From Spirochaetes bacterium ADurb.BinA120 (GTDB lineage Bacteria; Spirochaetota; UBA4802; UBA5368): DNA of 46,695 nt. Position 1 is the first letter of the stretch, and every line of letters starts with the position of its first letter. The stretch spans positions 1 through 46,695 of the forward strand of contig MVZN01000020.1 of assembly GCA_002069125.1 (NCBI GenBank). The letters run 5' to 3'. The position numbers and the translations under genes were made by a program. Below the pieces are notes generated by a model, which had not been told where the DNA came from, searched no databases, and saw nothing but the letters and a program-made list of their open reading frames with translations. This document shows positions 8,241 through 15,721 of this stretch, piece after piece.

Positions 8241-9701
8241 CTATCCCTTGACGTTTCCGACCGGTTTCAATCTCGCGACGGGTACGGAAAGCCCGGCCGC
8301 GGAGGCCGCGCCCACCACCGCGTCGATGTCCTTGTACGCGCCTCCGGCCTCCTCCGCAAGGCCGGAAAACGAGGCGGTCCGGACATGTATTCCGCGGCTT
8401 CCCAAGCTTTGCTGCAATTCGCGCCCGTTGAACGCCTTCCTGGCCTGCGTACGCGACATGGCCCTTCCGCTTCCATGGACCGTCGAATAAAAAGTACCGG
8501 CCGCGGAAGCCGTGCCGGCGCACAGGTACGAGCCCGATTCCATGCTTCCCCCCACGATTACCGGCTGCCCGTGCTGTGTATACCGGCCGGGTATGCCCTT
8601 CATGCCGGGGCCGAAGGCGCGTGTCGCTCCCTTGCGATGGACGAGAAGCCTTCGCGTCTTTCCGTCAATTTCGTGATGTTCGAGCTTGGCGGTGTTGTGG
8701 CAAACGTCATATATCAGGCGCAATCCGAGCTCGCGCGGGCTTTTTTTAAAATGATCGGCGAAGACTTCGCGCACACTGTGCATAATGAGCTGGCGGTTTA
8801 GAAACGCGATGTTGATGGCGCAGTTCATGGCGCCGAAATACGCCCTGCCCTCATCGGAATGAAACGGTGCGCTGGCCAGTTCGCGGTCGGGCAGGTTCAG
8901 CCCATAGCGGTGCTGGGCCGAAAGGAAGAGGCGCAGGTAGTCGGTCGCGATCTGGTGCCCCGTCGCCCGGCTCCCGGAGTGTATCATCACCATTATCTGG
9001 TCTTCTCGGTCTATGCCGAACGCATGCGCCCTGTTCGCATCGATAATTCCGGAGCTTTCGGCCACCTGAATCTCGAGAAAATGGTTGCCCGAACCGAGTG
9101 TGCCGATCTGGTTTTTTCCGCGCTCGCGGGCCCTCTGCGATACAGCGTCGGGGTCCGCCCCTTCCATACGGCCATTCTCCTCGCAGTATTCCAGGTCCTC
9201 GGGCTCACCATAGCCGTTCTGGACGGCCCAGAGAGCCCCCTTTGTCATGGCCTCTTCGAGCCTCGAGCCTTTAAGGGCAACCTCCCCGGTCGCCCCCACG
9301 CCAGATGGCACCCTGGCGAACAGTCGGTCTACCAGCGCGGGAATCTCCTTCTCTATCTCGGAAAGCGTAAGCGAGGTCGCCATGAGCCGTATGCCGCAGT
9401 TGATGTCGAAGCCTATGCCGCCCGGGGATATTACACCGCCGTCCTCCGGGTCTACGGCGGCCACCCCGCCTATCGGAAAACCGTAGCCCGAGTGGCCGTC
9501 GGGCATGCAGAGTGCGTATTTTTGTATGCCCGGGAGCATGGCCACGTTTGCGGCCTGTTCGAAAACGGCATCGTCCATCGATTTTAAAAGCGCGTCGCCG
9601 CCGTAAATCCGCGCCGGCGCAAGCATCCCTTTCCGGGAGGACGGCGGAATCTCGTGGCAATGGTCGGATATCTTACGCAGGCTTTCCCTTATCTTTCCCA
9701 T
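8241..9701 (-). CDS. rtcB: RNA-splicing ligase RtcB
   Basis: RtcB joins RNA 2',3'-cyclic phosphate (or 3'-phosphate) and 5'-OH ends using GTP and manganese. The 486-residue protein shows the metal/GTP cysteine in GFDINCG (C102), GSGNHFLEIQ, HSGSRATGHQ, the CHNTAKLEHH segment and the guanylylated histidine in TVHGSGR (H409). It ends in the family-typical VARLKPVG-VKG. The ATG start follows GGGAG eight bases upstream. Its direct neighbour is archease downstream, while the AmrS radical-SAM gene lies 46 bases upstream. RNA repair is the inferred role; the natural substrate in bacteria is often unknown. Confidence 0.97.
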   Translation of the reverse strand: MGKIRESLRKISDHCHEIPPSSRKGMLAPARIYGGDALLKSMDDAVFEQAANVAMLPGIQKYALCMPDGHSGYGFPIGGVAAVDPEDGGVISPGGIGFDINCGIRLMATSLTLSEIEKEIPALVDRLFARVPSGVGATGEVALKGSRLEEAMTKGALWAVQNGYGEPEDLEYCEENGRMEGADPDAVSQRARERGKNQIGTLGSGNHFLEIQVAESSGIIDANRAHAFGIDREDQIMVMIHSGSRATGHQIATDYLRLFLSAQHRYGLNLPDRELASAPFHSDEGRAYFGAMNCAINIAFLNRQLIMHSVREVFADHFKKSPRELGLRLIYDVCHNTAKLEHHEIDGKTRRLLVHRKGATRAFGPGMKGIPGRYTQHGQPVIVGGSMESGSYLCAGTASAAGTFYSTVHGSGRAMSRTQARKAFNGRELQQSLGSRGIHVRTASFSGLAEEAGGAYKDIDAVVGAASAAGLSVPVARLKPVGNVKG

Positions 9702-9747
9702 TCGCGCTCCCGCATGGGGCCTTAGCCTTGTTCGGCATTTGGCGGAT

Positions 9748-10743
9748 TTACATCCTGATTTTTAGGTCGGCCCCGCAGCGCGCGCAGCGGCCGCTATCGA
9801 GCGCCGTAATTTCGGTCGAATATCCCCTGCGGCTAATAACCGTCGCGCCGCACGACGGGCAGTGGGTGTCGGTGCCGTTTCGGGCCCCTGCGATGTTTCC
9901 GCAGTACACGAAGTCGAGCTTACGACGCGCCTCCTCGTATACCTTCATGATAAAGGCTATATCGGTCGCGGGGGCGTCGTAGCGATGGCTTGGATGATAT
10001 CGCGAGATATGCCAGGGTATGGTCCTGTCGATAGAGGCTATCCAGTCCATTATCTCGCGCATCTCGGCCATGTCATCGTTGATGCCTGTTACGATGAGGG
10101 TCGTGAGCTCTATGTGGCAGGCGCCGTGCGCGCGTTTTATAGTGTCGAGCACGGGCTTAAGCCTTCCCTTCTGGTACTTTTTATAGGTCTCGTCCCTGAA
10201 GGTCTTGAGGTCGATGTTCATGGCGTCGACGAGCCCCAGAAGCTCCTCGAGCGGATCGGGGTTTACGAACCCATTGGTAACCATGACGTTTTTAAGCCCT
10301 GCCGAGCGCGCCTCCTTCGCGCAGTCCATAACGTATTCGAACCATACTATCGGTTCAGAATATGTGTAGGCGACCCCCATGGAGCCTTCGCGAGAGGCGC
10401 TTCGAACCACAGCCGACGGCTCGTAATACGAAGTTGAGGCCGCCGTGTTCTGCGAGATGTGCCAGTTCTGGCAATAGGAGCACTTCATGTTGCAGCCGAC
10501 GGTGCCTATGGAGAGGATAAGGGATCCGGGGTGGAAATGATACAGCGGCTTTTTCTCGATGGGGTCCATGGCGATCGAGCTTACGCGGCCGTAAATGTCG
10601 GAGTAGAGAGCGCCGCCCAAGTTCGTTCGTATATCGCATATGCCGGACCTGCCCTCGGCGATGGAGCAGTTATGCGGACAGAGCAGGCAGTCGACCCTGC
10701 CTCCGCGCCCCTTTTTGTAATGACGTGCCTCTGTGCGATTCAT
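9748..10743 (-). CDS. amrS: AmmeMemoRadiSam-system radical SAM enzyme AmrS
   Basis: This 331-residue protein is a radical SAM enzyme of the AmrS family, related to PflA-type activators. The SAM-cluster motif C84-x3-C88-x2-C91 (CNMKCSYC) is followed by the family signature QNWHISQ. An N-terminal CLLCPHNC (19-26) and C31-36 region and a C-terminal pair CPSCG / CARCG may bind metal. The start at 10743 is chosen because GGAGG lies upstream of this ATG; the first in-frame GTG falls inside that site. Memo and AMMECR1, the partners that name the system, are not in this window. The function is unknown in general; the nearness of rtcB and archease is unexpected. Confidence 0.93.
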   Translation of the reverse strand: MNRTEARHYKKGRGGRVDCLLCPHNCSIAEGRSGICDIRTNLGGALYSDIYGRVSSIAMDPIEKKPLYHFHPGSLILSIGTVGCNMKCSYCQNWHISQNTAASTSYYEPSAVVRSASREGSMGVAYTYSEPIVWFEYVMDCAKEARSAGLKNVMVTNGFVNPDPLEELLGLVDAMNIDLKTFRDETYKKYQKGRLKPVLDTIKRAHGACHIELTTLIVTGINDDMAEMREIMDWIASIDRTIPWHISRYHPSHRYDAPATDIAFIMKVYEEARRKLDFVYCGNIAGARNGTDTHCPSCGATVISRRGYSTEITALDSGRCARCGADLKIRM

Positions 10744-10786
10744 GGTCCCCACCTCCGAAGCGCGTTGCGCGCGCCGTCTCCGTTGG

Positions 10787-10818
10787 AAATCGAAAGGCGG
10801 CGATACCCTGTCGCCGCC
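10787..10818 (-). terminator. Intrinsic terminator after the bactofilin gene
   Basis: Eight-base arms GGCGGCGA / TCGCCGCC (10796-10803 and 10811-10818) with a seven-base loop are followed on the minus strand by TTTCGATTT. This closes the bactofilin transcript before amrS. Confidence 0.55.
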
Positions 10819-10842
10819 CCGAAACGCTGGAGATGATGGAGC

Positions 10843-11259
10843 TCAGGCGCTCTCCAGCTTTTGGCCGTCGTTCTTGCGTTCGGGGGCGGACGATGGCTTG
10901 ACCATCTCGCATTTACCCTCGAACACCACGCCGTCGGCGATCTTGAGCTTGGAGGTCCGTATGTTGCCGTACAGCTTTCCGCTGGACTGTATTTCGAGCC
11001 GATCGACGGCCTCGATATTGCCGTGAACGGTCCCATGTATTATGACCGTCCTCGCCTTGATGTTCGCCTTTATCGTGGCCCCCTCGCCGACCACAAGGAA
11101 GCCCTCGGAGACGATCTCGCCCTCGAAATACCCGTTGATCTGAAGGGACTTTTGAAAGGAGAGGTCGCCATAGAACTCCGTGTCCTTCGCGAAAACCGTG
11201 CCGATCATCCCGTTTTCGTAGACGGGGTTTGTGTTGACCTGGATGATCTTTTTTGTCAT
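10843..11259 (-). CDS. Bactofilin
   Basis: Bactofilins are polymer-forming cytoskeletal proteins, often membrane-associated and tied to local peptidoglycan synthesis. The 138-residue protein is built of a right-handed beta-helix with regularly spaced hydrophobic and glycine residues (about 20-115), flanked by a short N-terminal tail and a charged C-terminal tail. No membrane segment is seen. It is preceded at 13 bases by a small TPR gene, and the wider minus-strand region is rich in envelope genes, which fits a morphology role. The start at 11259 follows a GAAGGAAG site. Confidence 0.93.
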   Translation of the reverse strand: MTKKIIQVNTNPVYENGMIGTVFAKDTEFYGDLSFQKSLQINGYFEGEIVSEGFLVVGEGATIKANIKARTVIIHGTVHGNIEAVDRLEIQSSGKLYGNIRTSKLKIADGVVFEGKCEMVKPSSAPERKNDGQKLESA

Positions 11260-11272
11260 GCGCTTCCTTCTT

Positions 11273-11494
11273 TTATTTTGTCGTCATCACGAAAACCCCG
11301 TCCCAGTCCGCCGGCGGCGGGTTTTCCCTGTATTCCTTCGCCCGGTTCAGGTAGAGCGCCGATGGGCCGTCTTTGGGATCGAAGCGAAGGGCCTCCTGGA
11401 AGGCTCTAATGGCCTCGTCCCATTTGCGCTGTTTGTACGCGGCAAGGCCCGCGTTGTAATGGTTAAGGACTTCCTGTTTCTCCCTTGTAATCAT
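11273..11494 (-). CDS. Small TPR protein resembling the C-terminal tail of adenylate/guanylate cyclases
   Basis: A 73-residue protein with about one and a half TPR motifs (YNAGLAAYKQRKWDEAIRAF and a following helix) and an end (NPPPADWDGVF-MTTK) that closely resembles the C-terminus of class III cyclases with a TPR tail. No cyclase catalytic domain precedes it: the bases upstream encode the end of the polyprenyl synthase in another frame. The start at 11494 is chosen because GGAGGG lies seven bases upstream; a longer in-frame start at 11587 overlaps the synthase. It sits 13 bases before the bactofilin gene and is probably cotranscribed with it. It could be a stand-alone adaptor or a relic of a cyclase gene. 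Confidence 0.75.
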   Translation of the reverse strand: MITREKQEVLNHYNAGLAAYKQRKWDEAIRAFQEALRFDPKDGPSALYLNRAKEYRENPPPADWDGVFVMTTK

Positions 11495-11570
11495 GAGATC
11501 GCCCTCCGGTTGGCCTAAGAGCTTCCGCCTGGCCATAGAATGCGCGCGGCCCGGCAGTATGATCGCGGTT

Positions 11571-12575
11571 TTAGTAATTTCTTTCAACTAAAAATTTGGA
11601 AAGCTGAAGAATTATATCTTTATAGGGAGATGATGGGAAAGCGTCCATGGCCTCAAGAAAGCGTCGATTGTAATCCCGGGCGGCCTCCAGCGCATACTCC
11701 ACCCCTCCCTCATCGCGGATCCTGCTTCTTACATAGCCCCATCCCTCGGCTGATGGGCTTTTGGAGTATTCCACGAGCCGCGCCCTCTCCGCGGAGTCGG
11801 CCTTTTCGAGGAGATGAAGGAACGGCAGGGTCACCTTGCCCTCGAAGAAATCGTTCCCTCCGTCCTTTCCGGTAAGCTCGCTGTCGTCCATTACATCCAG
11901 CGCGTCATCGACAATCTGAAAGGCGAAGCCCATGTTTAGCCCGGCGCCGTAAAGAACATCGCTTTCCTCGCTGGAAAAACCTCCCTTCGCTCCGCCCATT
12001 TTCATGCAGGCCGCCATAAAGCGCGCGGTCTTCAGCTCGATGATGGTAAAGTAATGCCGCTTGTCAATGCGGTCGATACCCGAATATTCGAGCTGATACA
12101 GCTCTCCCTTTACCATATCGCTGGTCGCCGCCACGAGAACCGGAAACAGGCTGTAGGCGCCTTCGCCCACAGCCACCTTGAGCGCGGTGGTATACATGTA
12201 ATCCCCCACCAGCACCGCGACGCGGCTTCCCCACCTGCGGGATACGGTCGGCACGCCGCGACGAAGCAGGGACTGGTCGATGATGTCATCGTGGATCAGG
12301 CTGGCGCAGTGGACTATCTCGGCCGCCGCGGCAAGGTCGATGGCCTCGTCCGATGGTTCCACACGCATTCCGGCGCTAAGAATGACCAGCGAGGCGCGTA
12401 TCTTCTTCCCTCCTCCCTCGAAGAGGTACAGGGCGCTCTCGTCGATGAGCGGAACGCCCGTAGACAGCTTCAACCTTATCTGTTCGTCGACCTTTTTGAG
12501 GTATGGATCTATGGGATCGAGAATCCGGGCAAGATCGGATTTAAGCCGCTTCTGCATATCGGGAACCGGGACCAT
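11571..12575 (-). CDS. Polyprenyl diphosphate synthase (IspB-like)
   Basis: This trans-prenyltransferase elongates isoprenyl diphosphates with IPP, giving the side chain of menaquinone or another long polyprenyl product. The 334 residues include GGKKIR (55-60), the first aspartate-rich motif DDIID (96-100) and the second FQIVDDALD. The fifth residue before the first motif is alanine, which in this family goes with medium or long products rather than FPP. The start at 12575 overlaps the stop of the STAS gene as TAATG, indicating coupled translation; an upstream in-frame ATG at 12596 is less likely. The menaquinone use of the Qrc complex makes a quinone-tail role plausible. Confidence 0.9.
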   Translation of the reverse strand: MVPVPDMQKRLKSDLARILDPIDPYLKKVDEQIRLKLSTGVPLIDESALYLFEGGGKKIRASLVILSAGMRVEPSDEAIDLAAAAEIVHCASLIHDDIIDQSLLRRGVPTVSRRWGSRVAVLVGDYMYTTALKVAVGEGAYSLFPVLVAATSDMVKGELYQLEYSGIDRIDKRHYFTIIELKTARFMAACMKMGGAKGGFSSEESDVLYGAGLNMGFAFQIVDDALDVMDDSELTGKDGGNDFFEGKVTLPFLHLLEKADSAERARLVEYSKSPSAEGWGYVRSRIRDEGGVEYALEAARDYNRRFLEAMDAFPSSPYKDIILQLSKFLVERNY

Positions 12576-12904
12576 TAATCGAAGGCATTCATGCACTCCC
12601 GCTGAGATTCGAATATCTCGAATACCTTGTCAAGCATTGTTGTCTGAAAAAGCTTGAGCAGATTCTCGTTCACTATGACGAGTTTGATGTCCCCGTCCTT
12701 GTCCCTGATCTTTCTTTTTACCGCGACCAGCACACCAAGGGCGGAGCTGCAGATGTGTTTGACGTTGATCATGTCTATGCAGATGTTGTAGCTTCCGCTT
12801 TTAATGCAATCCTTCAGAGCCGTTTCGAGCTCTTCCGAGGCGTCCTGGTCTATCCGCCCATCCAGGACTATCATTTCCGCGTTCTCGTGTGAAATCCGCT
12901 TCAT
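12575..12904 (-). CDS. STAS-domain protein, anti-sigma-factor-antagonist type
   Basis: A 109-residue single STAS domain like SpoIIAA/RsbV. The segment VKHICSSALGVLVAVKRKI (about 48-66) holds the serine pair where partner-switch kinases phosphorylate the family (DSSGLG in SpoIIAA), with cysteine in place of aspartate. The start at 12904 is chosen because GGGGGA lies upstream; the earlier in-frame ATG at 12925 lies in the terminator hairpin. No anti-sigma kinase or sigma factor gene is adjacent, so its partners are elsewhere. The gene overlaps the polyprenyl synthase start by one base. Confidence 0.87.
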   Translation of the reverse strand: MKRISHENAEMIVLDGRIDQDASEELETALKDCIKSGSYNICIDMINVKHICSSALGVLVAVKRKIRDKDGDIKLVIVNENLLKLFQTTMLDKVFEIFESQRECMNAFD

Positions 12905-12926
12905 GGGTAAAAATCCCCCGTACATT

Positions 12927-12952
12927 AAAAATGGCGCGATCGTGGCGCCATT
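12927..12952 (-). terminator. Intrinsic terminator or attenuator between comF and the STAS gene
   Basis: Arms AATGGCGC (12945-12952, minus strand) and GCGCCATT (12930-12937) pair perfectly over eight bases with a seven-base loop and run into TTT on the minus strand. It can end the queC-comF transcript. Because a promoter candidate lies just upstream (12964-12991), the same hairpin would also lie near the start of the STAS messenger. Confidence 0.65.
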
Positions 12953-12963
12953 CGCGACTACTT

Positions 12964-12991
12964 ATAGTATATCACGGTCAGAGGATTTCAA
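12964..12991 (-). promoter_or_regulatory. Candidate promoter of the STAS-polyprenyl synthase-bactofilin operon
   Basis: On the minus strand TTGAAA (12986-12991) is 16 bases from TACTAT (12964-12969), with an overlapping TATACT. It overlaps the last codons of comF. Its transcript would begin close to the hairpin at 12930-12952. Confidence 0.4.
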
Positions 12992-13715
12992 GTTTTTTTA
13001 TTCCGGCCCTGGCGACCGTTGCGGAAATTACTCCGGCCGCCCCGCCTTCCGTGAGCATCCTGGCACACTCGTTTATGGTGGCGCCGGTTGTGAGTACATC
13101 ATCTACCAGCAGCACCCGCTTCCCCAGGGCGGCGGCCCGGTTTATCGCCCTATAACGGCCCAGAACGTTCAGAAACCTCTCTCTAATGTGGAGCTTTCTC
13201 TGGGTCCTGGAGCGTGGGTTCTCCTTGAGAAGCGGGACAAAAGGGCGGCCGAGCTCCCGGGCCATGTGCCTCGCTATAAGCTCGGACTGGTTGTATCCCC
13301 TTTTCCATTTTTTGGCCCTGTTCATAGGGACCGCGGTAACCACATCCACTTCGCAGGCCGCTTTGGTTATAGAGGCAAGCAGGAGCTCGGCAAGCGGGAG
13401 ATGCAGGCGCCTCCGCCCGGAGAATTTGAGACCGTGCAGGGCCTTCTCGACCGGCCCGTCGTATTCGACGGCCGCGATGTGCCTGATCGGATAGAACCTC
13501 CTGTTTCCGCAAAAGCCGCAGCCGTCCGCCGTCTCCACGCCGGAGCAGCGGTCGCAGTGGTCACCGAGCGGCCCGATGGCGTCCCTGCATTCCCGGCACA
13601 ACAGGTTTGATGCGTACGGCGCCGGACGGCCGCAGGAGGAACAGCGCGCCGGAAACAGCACGTCAGCCAGCGCCATGAGAAACGCGCCGATCCGAAGCCT
13701 CGCTTTTCCGATCAT
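12978..13715 (-). CDS. comF: ComF-family phosphoribosyltransferase-like protein
   Basis: ComF proteins take part in DNA uptake or processing during competence and occur in many non-competent bacteria. The 245-residue protein has N-terminal zinc-finger cysteines (CSSCG, CREC, CDRC and CGFCG), then the phosphoribosyltransferase domain with RGYNQSE, the SRTQRKL stretch and the PRPP-binding loop VLLVDDVLTTGAT. The start at 13715 is chosen because it overlaps the queC stop in an ATGA quartet; a longer frame would run deep into queC. It is followed by a terminator. No other competence gene is in view. Confidence 0.93.
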   Translation of the reverse strand: MIGKARLRIGAFLMALADVLFPARCSSCGRPAPYASNLLCRECRDAIGPLGDHCDRCSGVETADGCGFCGNRRFYPIRHIAAVEYDGPVEKALHGLKFSGRRRLHLPLAELLLASITKAACEVDVVTAVPMNRAKKWKRGYNQSELIARHMARELGRPFVPLLKENPRSRTQRKLHIRERFLNVLGRYRAINRAAALGKRVLLVDDVLTTGATINECARMLTEGGAAGVISATVARAGIKKLEIL

Positions 13716-14404
13716 TTCGCGTACCTCGTAGGGTCCGCTATCCCCGCGTCCATGAATCCTTTCCTTCGCAACCGGCAACTGTCGCATTCCCCGCATGATG
13801 ACGCGTCTTCGCCCGGGTCGTAACAGCTGTGCGTAAGGGAATAATCGACACCGAGCTCTGTCCCGAGCTTGATAATCTCCGATTTACGCATGGAAATAAG
13901 CGGCGCCCGAATGCTAAAAGCTCTCCCCTCAACGCCCGCCCGCGTGCCCAGATTCGCCATCCTCTCGAAGGCGGCGATATACTCGGGCCGGCAATCCGGA
14001 TAGCCGCTGTAGTCGATCGAGTTCACTCCGATATATATTGCCCGAATGCCCCTGGATTCCGCGAAAGCCAGGGCGTAGGCTAAAAACAGGGTATTGCGCG
14101 CCGGAACATAGGTATCCGGGATGGAACGATCGAGATCCGGCTCCCTTTTCCTTGGGATATCGATACCCGATAGTGGGTTCAAGGCGGTCCGCCCGAAAAT
14201 ATCCACCGGTATATCGACAATGATGTGCTCTTTAATGCCGAAGAACGATACCAGGCGCCGGGCGAATTCGAGCTCCACCAGGTGGCGCTGGCCGTACCGG
14301 AACGTAATGGCATGGCAGCTCGAAGACTCCCTTATCGCCACAGCGGCGGCGGTCGCCGAATCGAGACCGCCGCTTAAAAGGATCAATCCCGCATCACTTC
14401 CCAC
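13712..14404 (-). CDS. queC: 7-cyano-7-deazaguanine (preQ0) synthase
   Basis: QueC makes preQ0 from 7-carboxy-7-deazaguanine with ATP and ammonia in the queuosine pathway. The 230 residues show the PP-loop SGGLDS (11-16) and a C-terminal zinc site: a cysteine in SCYDPG followed by CGECDSC and RRKGF. The probable start is GTG at 14404; its ribosome-binding site is weak, and coupling with the preceding small gene 16 bases upstream may help. comF follows with a four-base overlap. queD, queE and queF are not in the window. Confidence 0.95.
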   Translation of the reverse strand: MGSDAGLILLSGGLDSATAAAVAIRESSSCHAITFRYGQRHLVELEFARRLVSFFGIKEHIIVDIPVDIFGRTALNPLSGIDIPRKREPDLDRSIPDTYVPARNTLFLAYALAFAESRGIRAIYIGVNSIDYSGYPDCRPEYIAAFERMANLGTRAGVEGRAFSIRAPLISMRKSEIIKLGTELGVDYSLTHSCYDPGEDASSCGECDSCRLRRKGFMDAGIADPTRYAK

Positions 14405-14420
14405 TGCCGGGCCGGAACGA

Positions 14421-14663
14421 TTAGTCTTTGACCACGACGTTCTTCATCGGGAAGTAGTCGTAGGGTTTCATCCCAAAGACCTTTTCGAAGTCCTTTGCGA
14501 ACGGGCACATGGTACAGCTTGCGCGGTAGATGCCCTCCAGGGTAATTACCGCCTCATCGAAGAGAACGCTGTTCTTGTCGATTTCCATATTTCTGATTTT
14601 AAGAAAAGCGCAGCGCTTGCACTTTTCGGCGTTTTCCTTAATCTTGTCGGTGATCAATGGCAT
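14421..14663 (-). CDS. Small protein with two CxxC pairs, unknown function
   Basis: I do not recognise this 80-residue protein. It has two paired cysteines, C15-x2-C18 and C50-x2-C53, each followed by a small residue and phenylalanine (CKRCAF, CTMCPF), which suggests one metal site or redox pair. There is no membrane segment or signal peptide. The start at 14663 is chosen for the GGGGGT upstream; a longer in-frame start at 14780 would add forty unlikely residues. It lies 16 bases before queC and is likely cotranscribed with it. Confidence 0.65.
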   Translation of the reverse strand: MPLITDKIKENAEKCKRCAFLKIRNMEIDKNSVLFDEAVITLEGIYRASCTMCPFAKDFEKVFGMKPYDYFPMKNVVVKD

Positions 14664-14946
14664 GGCCAACCCCCATAAGAAGATATTGAACCGCGGATCG
14701 TATAGTCGCCCCGAAAACTCCGGGACATCTCCAGAAACCGGACACTCCTGTCCTAAACAATCCATCCACGATAAATACAACTTATTTTGATTACTCGAAA
14801 AAATCCACTAATATTTATTCCCGGCCGTTCGCAAAAGTCCCTGGGCTGTTTGTCCCCTTCCGCGATTCCGGGTTTTCCGGGGCCCGAAAGCCTGTAAAAA
14901 CGGTTCATGCGCATCCCACGGGCCCGTATGTCGGCGCGGCTCGATA

Positions 14947-15405
14947 TCAGAGCTGCCCGAACATCAGTAGATTAACAAGACGCGCGAAAAAATAGGCCCC
15001 GCAGAAAAGAAAGAACGGTATCGTGAAAAGGAAAATATAGATTTCCTCCTGTAAAACGACCTTCGAATGAAGCACCTTCTTTCCGAAAAAATTGAAATGA
15101 TAGTTGGCCGGGTCCTTGGATCGGCGGTACATGTTCCTCAATATCGTTATTTTTATCATGACCATGATGACCATTATAAGGCCGGCCATTATCCACAGTA
15201 GATACTGCAGGTTGACGTTGCGTATGAGATCCGGACGGAAAATGACAATGATCGTGAGGGCGCCGGCCAGCGAGATATTGCTGATAGCGGTGTTTATAAA
15301 GCGCCGCAGCGACTTCCCCTCTCTTCTAAGCACGTACTGAATAAGGAAATAGATGTGTGCGGTGAAGGATATCTGCAGCAGCAATAATAGGATCCTTATT
15401 ACCAT
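14947..15405 (-). CDS. Unknown four-helix membrane protein
   Basis: I do not recognise this 152-residue protein. Four hydrophobic segments are visible (about residues 5-25, 42-60, 68-90 and 123-146) with basic loops (RREGKSLRR, RRSKDP), so it should be an inner-membrane protein. It has a weak ribosome-binding site, and a promoter candidate lies about 130 bases upstream. It is separated from the small CxxC gene by 283 bases, so it may be a single-gene transcript. Confidence 0.7.
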   Translation of the reverse strand: MVIRILLLLLQISFTAHIYFLIQYVLRREGKSLRRFINTAISNISLAGALTIIVIFRPDLIRNVNLQYLLWIMAGLIMVIMVMIKITILRNMYRRSKDPANYHFNFFGKKVLHSKVVLQEEIYIFLFTIPFFLFCGAYFFARLVNLLMFGQL

Positions 15406-15721
15406 ATCCCGTCCGTAACCAATAGGATGAGTGAGTCTGCCGCGCTCGCCTCGTCCGGCATGCCGCAGGCCGTAAGACCGTGCGAATTATGGATTTGTCT
15501 CCATGCCTCGCTACATACGGCCTTAGCAAAATGTATAACAGAATGGCATTAATTGTGAAAGTTTCAATTCTTTTTTATATTAAAATATGCCATATTGGCG
15601 GTATGATTCCGGGATCATCGCCGGCGAAGCCCATCATTCGACGGCCCGAGGTCCGAATCGAAGCATAAAGGCGTACAGGCGCATTGCGCAGCCCGTGGTC
15701 CTGGTTAATCCCTTTGGGCAG
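15406..15721. other. Intergenic region between rodA and the four-helix membrane protein gene
   Basis: These 316 bases have no credible gene. The middle (about 15525-15600) is strongly AT-rich and holds the promoter candidate at 15532-15559. Near the rodA end there is the motif GCGTACAGGCGC (15671-15682), which recurs at 23541-23552. Confidence 0.5.
15532..15559 (-). promoter_or_regulatory. Candidate promoter of the four-helix membrane protein gene
   Basis: On the minus strand TTCACA (15554-15559) is 16 bases from TATACA (15532-15537), which is preceded by TG as in an extended -10. Confidence 0.42.

Noticed and set aside
7522-8801. Long plus-strand frames opposite folD, archease and rtcB
   Set aside because: The minus strand carries recognisable catalytic motifs throughout; the plus-strand products are low-complexity Ser/Ala/Arg-rich shadows.
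14740-14753. Inverted repeat GGACA-CTCC-TGTCC upstream of the small CxxC gene as an operator
   Set aside because: No convincing promoter adjoins it, and one 5-base-arm palindrome is expected by chance in a window of this size.
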